Assembly: GCA_943736015.1 (NCBI GenBank)
Contig: OX031057.1
Coordinates: forward strand, 54,141,001 to 54,205,000
DNA: 64,000 bases
Direction: 5' to 3'
Source of the DNA: Tridacna crocea
Lineage: Eukaryota > Mollusca > Bivalvia > Cardiida > Cardiidae
Shown here: positions 60,946 through 64,000 of the stretch, in pieces
Numbering within the stretch: position 1 is the first letter of the stretch
Layout: the number at the start of each line of letters is the position of its first letter
Program-made: the position numbers and the translations under genes
The notes under the pieces: generated by a model
The model's input: only the letters and a program-made list of their open reading frames with translations
Told to the model about the DNA's origin: nothing
Database searches by the model: none

Positions 60946-62465
60946 TCAAACAATAATGGGTATTGAAGATCCTGAGAAAGAAGCCTTTTAAAAACACTGT
61001 GAAACAAGAGCAGCAAATTGTCTCAAGATACGCCTGTCTTACCCCAAGTTGTAAAGCTGGGGCATGCACTGGACAAAATTCAAGTATGAAAAACAAAAAC
61101 AAAGCGAGCAAGAGTTATGATTCCTATGCACTGGACTCCCCCTTGATGAGATCTATCCACCTAAGAAATTTCATAACCCTAGCTAGTATAATTTTGGAGA
61201 TATGCTCCGGACAAAATTCAAGTATGAAAAACAACAAAGGGCAATAACTCAAAAATTTAAGCAAGCAAGGGTTATGATTCCTGTGCACTGCACTGCCCCT
61301 ATGTGAGTCTATCCACCCATGAAATTTCATAACCCTAGGTAGTATAGTTTTGGAGATATGCTCCAGACAAAATTCAAGTATGAAAAACAACAAAGGGCAA
61401 TAACTCAAAAATTAAGCAAGCTAGAGTTATGATTCCTGCACATTGCACACCCCCTCGATAAGATCTATCCACCCATGAAATTTCAAAACCCTAGCTAGTA
61501 TAGTTTTGGAGATATGCTCCGGACAAAATTCAAGTATGGAAAACGACAAAGGGCAATAACTCAAAAATTAAGCAAGCAAGAGTTATGATTCCTGTGCACT
61601 GCACTCCCCCTCGATGAGATCTATCCACCCATGAAATTTCGTAACACTAGCTAGTATAGTTTTGGAGATATGCTCCAGACAAAATTCAAGTATGAAAAAC
61701 AACAAAGGGCAATAACTAAAAAATTAAACAAGCTAGAGTTATGATTCCTGCACACTGCACTCCCCCTCGATGAGATCTATCCACCCATGAAATTTCATAA
61801 CCCTAGCTAGTATAATTTTGGAGATATGCTCCGGACAAAATTCAAGTATAAAAAACAACAAAAAGCAATAACTCAAAAATTAAGCAAGCTAGAGTTATGA
61901 TTCCTGCACACTGCACTCCCCCTTGATGAGATCTATCCACTCATGAAATTTCATAACCCTAGCTAGTATAGTTTTGGAGATATGCTCCAGACAAAATTCA
62001 AGTATGAAAAACAACAAAGGGCAATAACTCAAAAATTAAGCAAGCTAGAGTTATGATTCCTGCACACTGCACTCCCCCTCGATGAGATCTATCCACCCAT
62101 AAAATTTCATAACTCTAGCTAGTATAGTTTTGGAGATATGCTCCGGACAAAATTCAAGTATGAAAAACAACAAAGGGCAATAACTCAAAAATTAAGCGAG
62201 CTAGAGTTATGATTTCTGTGCACTGCACTCCTCCTTGATGAGATGTATCCACCCATGAAATTTCATAACCCTAGCTAGAATAGTTTTGGAGATATGCTCC
62301 GGACAAAGAACTGGACGCCGCCTGCCCGCCCGGACGCCTGCCCCCCACGGGTGATCCCATAATACGTCCCGTCTTGGACGGGCATATAAAAAGGAGAAAA
62401 AGCTGGTAAGCATTAAAATTTTGCCTTGTTTTCCCCCTGATTGACTCAATCAACCATTCTTTTAG
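60942..62465 (+). mobile_element. TTAA-palindrome MITE split by a 1.4-kb element
   Basis: Left part to AAAAACACTGTGA (61003). Right part from 62389, AAAGGAGAAAAAGCTGGTAA GC, then decay. The break is again in GGGAAAAGG. Confidence 0.75.
61004..62388 (-). mobile_element. Helentron-like element with ~157-bp tandem core
   Basis: Sister of 43884-45115 in the same orientation. ACAAGAGCAGCAAATTGTCT start, about eight core units (GGACAAAATTCAAGTATGAA), GC-rich GGACGCCGCCTGCCCGCCC, then hairpin ACGTCCCGTCTTGGACGGGC and ATATAAAAA. Confidence 0.8.
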
Positions 62466-62467
62466 CA

Positions 62468-62700
62468 CTTCACCCCCTAATCAAACAATACTGTGTGCTA
62501 AAGACCCTGAGAAAGAAAGCCTTTTGAAGCAATGTGGGAAAAGGAGAAAATGCTAGTAACCAGCATTTTCTCCTTTTCCCAAAAAAGTTTTCTACCCTTC
62601 CAAAAAACATGTTTCAATTTCTGTGTCACATCTGTTTTATGGTCTGAAAATACTATGCATGTGGATAAGAATAAGATTCTGTGATTAAGTAAAGAGTTAC
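62468..62700 (+). mobile_element. TTAA-palindrome MITE
   Basis: Forward copy with worn termini (CCCCCTAATCAAACAATAC; AGTAAAGAGTTA). Good hairpin, tip GCTAGTAACCAGC. Confidence 0.8.
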
Positions 62701-62905
62701 TTTATCACACAAGGAAATTTTAGACCAGTCCAATTTGAAAGTATTTGCAGATGACACAATAAATATTGCTCAAATGATAATTTTTGGCTATAATAGGGTA
62801 GAAAACATTGTGGGAAAAGGAGAAAATGCTGGTTACCAGCATTTTCTCCTTTTCCCACAATGTTTTCAAAAGGCTTCTCTCTCAGGGTCATTAAAAGTCG
62901 TGAAT
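62697..62905 (-). mobile_element. TTAA-palindrome MITE, right end lost
   Basis: Reverse copy with a perfect palindrome. It stops after CAGGGTCATTAAAAGTCG. Confidence 0.85.
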
Positions 62906-62982
62906 TTTTTTCCTGGTGCATGCTATTTATATACTGCAAATCAGCAGTTCATAAGATAACATATTACAAATATAAATATCCC

Positions 62983-63188
62983 TGTAACCATTTACCACAC
63001 AACCATAGGTTTTCACGACCCTGACTGAGAAACATTGTTGAAAAAGGAGAAAATGCTGCTCTCCTTCTTCCGCAACATTTTCTACCTTATCAAAGTCAAA
63101 AGCCTTGTTTTAAGCCTCACTTGGCAAGCCCTCTCAAAATGCTTTCAGATTTAACAAGTCTAAACACTCCTGTCTGGTAAAGTATTAA
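62983..63188 (+). mobile_element. TTAA-palindrome MITE, tip deleted
   Basis: Forward copy. GAGAAAATGCTGCTCTCC shows the tip lost. It ends at the TTAA 63185-63188 shared with the next copy. Confidence 0.8.
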
Positions 63189-63415
63189 TTCTTTACCAAA
63201 CAATCCCTGGTTTTTATGATACTGAGATAGAAAAGCCTTTTGAAAATATAGTGGGAAAAGGAGAAAATGCTGGTAACCAGCATTTTCTCCTTTTCCCACA
63301 ATGTATTCTACCCTGCTGGAACTTAATTTCAATATTTGAGTTACATTTATTTTGTCGACTGCAAGTGCTTTCAATTTGGGCTAGTCTAAAGCATTGTCCT
63401 CTGGGAAAGAGTTAA
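63185..63415 (+). mobile_element. TTAA-palindrome MITE, full copy
   Basis: Middle of three copies joined end to end. Stem with AAAATATAGTGGG against CCCACAATGTATTC. Confidence 0.9.
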
Positions 63416-63640
63416 CTCTTTACCAAAGGACAAAATTTTATACTGCTCCAAATTGAAAGCATTTACAGACCACAAAATAAAAGTGACTGAAAATTTGAAG
63501 TTTGTTCTGTGAAGGATAGAAGATACTGAGGGAAAAGAAGAAAATGCTAGTTACCAGCATTTTCTCCTTTTCCCACAATGTTTTCTAAAGGCTTCTTTCT
63601 CAGGGGTGTCAAAAGTAGGGATTGTGTGGTAATGGGTTAA
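63412..63640 (-). mobile_element. TTAA-palindrome MITE, full copy
   Basis: Third in the row, reverse, sharing TTAA 63412-63415. Left stem worn (AGATACTGAGGG). Confidence 0.9.
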
Positions 63641-63945
63641 AGACCAAAATTCCCTAATTTTTCATAAATGGGCATGACACCGGCAAAAGGAAATTTAATG
63701 CATCTTGATGATATAATACATTTATAACATACTAGTCAATACGTGATTATGGATCAATAAAATCCATTCTGTCTAAGAAAACTTGACTGAATTGTGAAGT
63801 AGAATGGTCCTTTGACATGCAAAAATTTTACAAACAGCAAAGTTTTTTTCCCATGTAAACTTGCAGGAACTACACAGGCTCTTATTGGTTGATACTTTTT
63901 AGACACATTAAGCCCCCTTTTTACAGAACATCACTCATATACATT

Positions 63946-64000
63946 TAACCCATTACCACACAGCAAAATTTTAGACCTATCCAAATTGAAAGCATTTACA
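63946..64000 (-). mobile_element. TTAA-palindrome MITE, runs off the window
   Basis: TTAACCCATTACCACACAGC and the long arm up to GAAAGCATTTACA; the rest is beyond the end. Confidence 0.8.

Noticed and set aside
1949..63374. Dozens of short frames containing ENIVGKGENAGYQHFLLFPQCF
   Set aside because: This is the translated MITE palindrome. It reads similarly on both strands because the DNA is palindromic. No coding role is supported.

Overview
This is eukaryotic, AT-rich, intron-rich DNA that is dominated by repeats. The three recognisable genes are animal genes (POFUT1, WDR38, GAPVD1). The repeats are of a kind familiar from bivalve molluscs: long elements with tandem core units, T-run/AGCTC ends and CGTCCG runs, plus tRNA-derived SINEs. 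A bivalve is the best guess; the species cannot be told from the sequence.

Genes. (1) The 3' half of POFUT1 lies on the + strand in four exons between 2522 and 8819 and ends in an RDEL-type ER-retention signal. (2) A complete eight-exon WDR38 (WD40 propeller, 301 codons) lies on the + strand from 24215 to 32511. (3) The C-terminal part of GAPVD1, including its VPS9 domain, lies on the - strand in ten firm exons from 57301 down to 40799, plus one doubtful 21-nt exon at 57781-57801. WDR38 and GAPVD1 converge tail to tail. All phases and GT/AG sites were followed by hand and join in frame. A weaker set of possible - strand exons lies at 15.7-18.2 kb.

Repeats. The most striking content is a short element of about 230 bp. 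I count roughly 90 full, broken or nested copies, which I estimate at about 30 percent of the window. Each is bounded by TTAA, has short terminal inverted repeats (TTAACYCWTTACCAMACAA) and carries a near-perfect palindrome of about 65 bp built from AAAACATTGTGGGAAAAGG, GAGAAAATGCTGGT and their complements. The TTAA target and the CCC-type ends suggest a non-autonomous piggyBac-like MITE. Subfamilies differ in their arms and in the hairpin tip, with paired changes that keep the stem intact. Orientation '+' below means the short arm (ACACAATCCC side) comes first.

Ten long elements (0.3-2.4 kb) with terminal hairpins are present; most of them also carry tandem cores of about 145-165 bp. Seven of the ten sit inside copies of the MITE, usually in the A- or T-runs of its stem. 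They look like Helentron/pearl-type non-autonomous elements. Other contents are tRNA-headed SINEs, several foldback or TIR elements, a possible solo LTR, and tandem duplications.

Layout: 1-8.8 kb POFUT1 with its introns; 9.5-11.8 kb tandem-core element; 12-20 kb MITEs with little else recognised; 20.3-22.7 kb tandem-core element; 24.2-32.5 kb WDR38; 33-40.8 kb MITE-rich intergenic DNA; 40.8-57.8 kb GAPVD1; 58-64 kb mostly repeats.
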